Source of the DNA: an uncultured Prevotellaceae bacterium
Lineage (GTDB): Bacteria; Bacteroidota; Bacteroidia; Bacteroidales; Bacteroidaceae
Direction of reading: 5' to 3'
Assembly: GCA_946539475.1 (NCBI GenBank)
Contig: CAMNHM010000030.1
Location: forward strand, 1-22,071
DNA: 22,071 nt
Made by a program: the position numbers and the translations under genes. The notes under the pieces were generated by a model, which worked only from the letters and a program-made list of their open reading frames with translations, ran no database searches and was not told the DNA's origin. Shown piece after piece: positions 21,527 through 22,071 of this stretch. Every line of letters starts with the position of its first letter. Position 1 is the first letter of the stretch.

Positions 21527-21590
21527 CAAAGACAATGGTTTTGTGCTGCCATCTAATTCATAATTAAAGTTAAAACTGCACTCATATCCA

Positions 21591-21620
21591 TTGCAGAAAG
21601 GAGAAAAGTTTATATCTTTG
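21591..21620 (+). promoter_or_regulatory. Promoter of the right-hand SPFH gene
   Basis: TTG (21591-21593), exactly 19 bases, then TATCTTTG (21613-21620), a full Bacteroides-type match. The predicted start near 21624 gives a leader of about 33 bases before ATG 21657. It is divergent from the mnmA promoter; the two do not overlap. Confidence 0.7.
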
Positions 21621-21656
21621 CAATATCATTTTGATATCATTTAAAACCCTACGATT

Positions 21657-22071
21657 ATGGAAACGAAAGAAAGAGATTTCGATGGAGTGGTAATGAACGG
21701 ATTCCTGTTCTTGTTTGTCAACATCTTGCTGACGCTGGCAAGTATCGCGGGTGTCGTCTATGGCATCTGCCTGCTGGCTGACGACAACATGCCTGCTGCC
21801 CCTGGCGGATGGATGCTGGGCGTGAGCATCGTGTTGCTGGTGGCGTCGTTGGTGATGTGGAGCGGCATGATCATGCTCGAGCCAAACGAGGCACGAGTGA
21901 CGACCTGGTTCGGCAAGTATGCTGGTACGATTAAACAGACGGGCTTCTACTGGATCAATCCTTTCTACACGACGAAAAAGGTGAGCCTGCGCGCACGTAA
22001 CCTCGATGCCGAGCCTATCAAGGTGAACGACAAGACGGGCAACCCCATCATGATCGGTCTGGTGCTGGTGT
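21657..22071 (+). CDS. SPFH/band 7 domain membrane protein (3' end cut by window edge)
   Basis: The visible 138 codons from ATG 21657 encode two hydrophobic helices (about 14-42, GFLFLFVNILLTLASIAGVV; and about 52-72, GWMLGVSIVLLVASLVMWSG). A band 7 beginning follows: LEPNEARVTTWFGKYAGTIK, then GFYWINPFYTTKKVSLRARN. Stomatin/prohibitin-like proteins form oligomeric membrane scaffolds, often controlling proteases or channels. The two-helix N-terminus distinguishes this gene from the flotillin-like gene at the left end of the window. The C-terminal part, and hence the subfamily, is out of view. Confidence 0.92.
   Translation, partial: METKERDFDGVVMNGFLFLFVNILLTLASIAGVVYGICLLADDNMPAAPGGWMLGVSIVLLVASLVMWSGMIMLEPNEARVTTWFGKYAGTIKQTGFYWINPFYTTKKVSLRARNLDAEPIKVNDKTGNPIMIGLVLV

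Overview
The window looks like a chromosomal segment of a GC-rich member of the Bacteroidota, most likely order Bacteroidales and plausibly a Prevotella-like lineage. Four things support this. There is a 2616-residue SprA/Sov-type outer-membrane translocon of the type IX secretion system. There is a DUF2723 membrane glycosyltransferase-like protein. Promoters fit the Bacteroides-type pattern (TTG or TTTG, about 19-20 nt, then TAnnTTTG) and Shine-Dalgarno sequences are mostly absent. Short intercistronic heptamer repeats abut gene ends. The genus is an inference.

Left part (1-1888, minus strand): the 5' two thirds of a flotillin-like SPFH gene is cut by the window edge. A VapBC-type toxin-antitoxin pair with its own promoter lies upstream of it. 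The roughly 390-base gap that follows holds a 107-113 bp near-perfect palindrome and a GTTTGTGAC minisatellite.

Central part (1889-14656, minus strand): a co-directional envelope and secretion cluster is read as DUF2723 protein, NodB-type polysaccharide deacetylase, ruvA, sprA. The first three genes are packed within 9-27 bases of each other. sprA follows after 148 bases, has no usable ATG, and overlaps the stop codon of a possible 23-codon leader frame. A heptamer repeat supplies the deacetylase stop codon and touches the ruvA start; a similar repeat occupies the -33 zone of the DUF2723 promoter.

Right-centre (14657-17581, minus strand): after a 33-bp inverted repeat come a YqaA/DedA-type membrane protein (TTG start, overlapping the gene upstream), an unrecognised multi-pass membrane protein (GTG start) and purD. 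They are arranged as a purD-led transcription unit.

17582-18198 is a gene-free repeat island between divergent purD and iorA. It contains 44-bp tandem repeats, a 101-bp palindrome made of perfect 27-bp arms that are themselves palindromic, a two-tier hairpin, and 21-bp tandem repeats.

Right end (plus strand except mnmA): iorA-iorB encode a two-subunit indolepyruvate (2-oxoacid) ferredoxin oxidoreductase without the C-terminal ferredoxin domain of archaeal IorA. iorB converges with mnmA, leaving 9 bases between stop codons. mnmA has a promoter so close to its ATG that the mRNA is probably leaderless. A second, different SPFH gene starts divergently and runs off the window.

No tRNA, rRNA, CRISPR array, transposase or phage gene was recognised. 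The most unusual material is non-coding: the long in-register palindromes and the short repeats built into gene junctions and a promoter.
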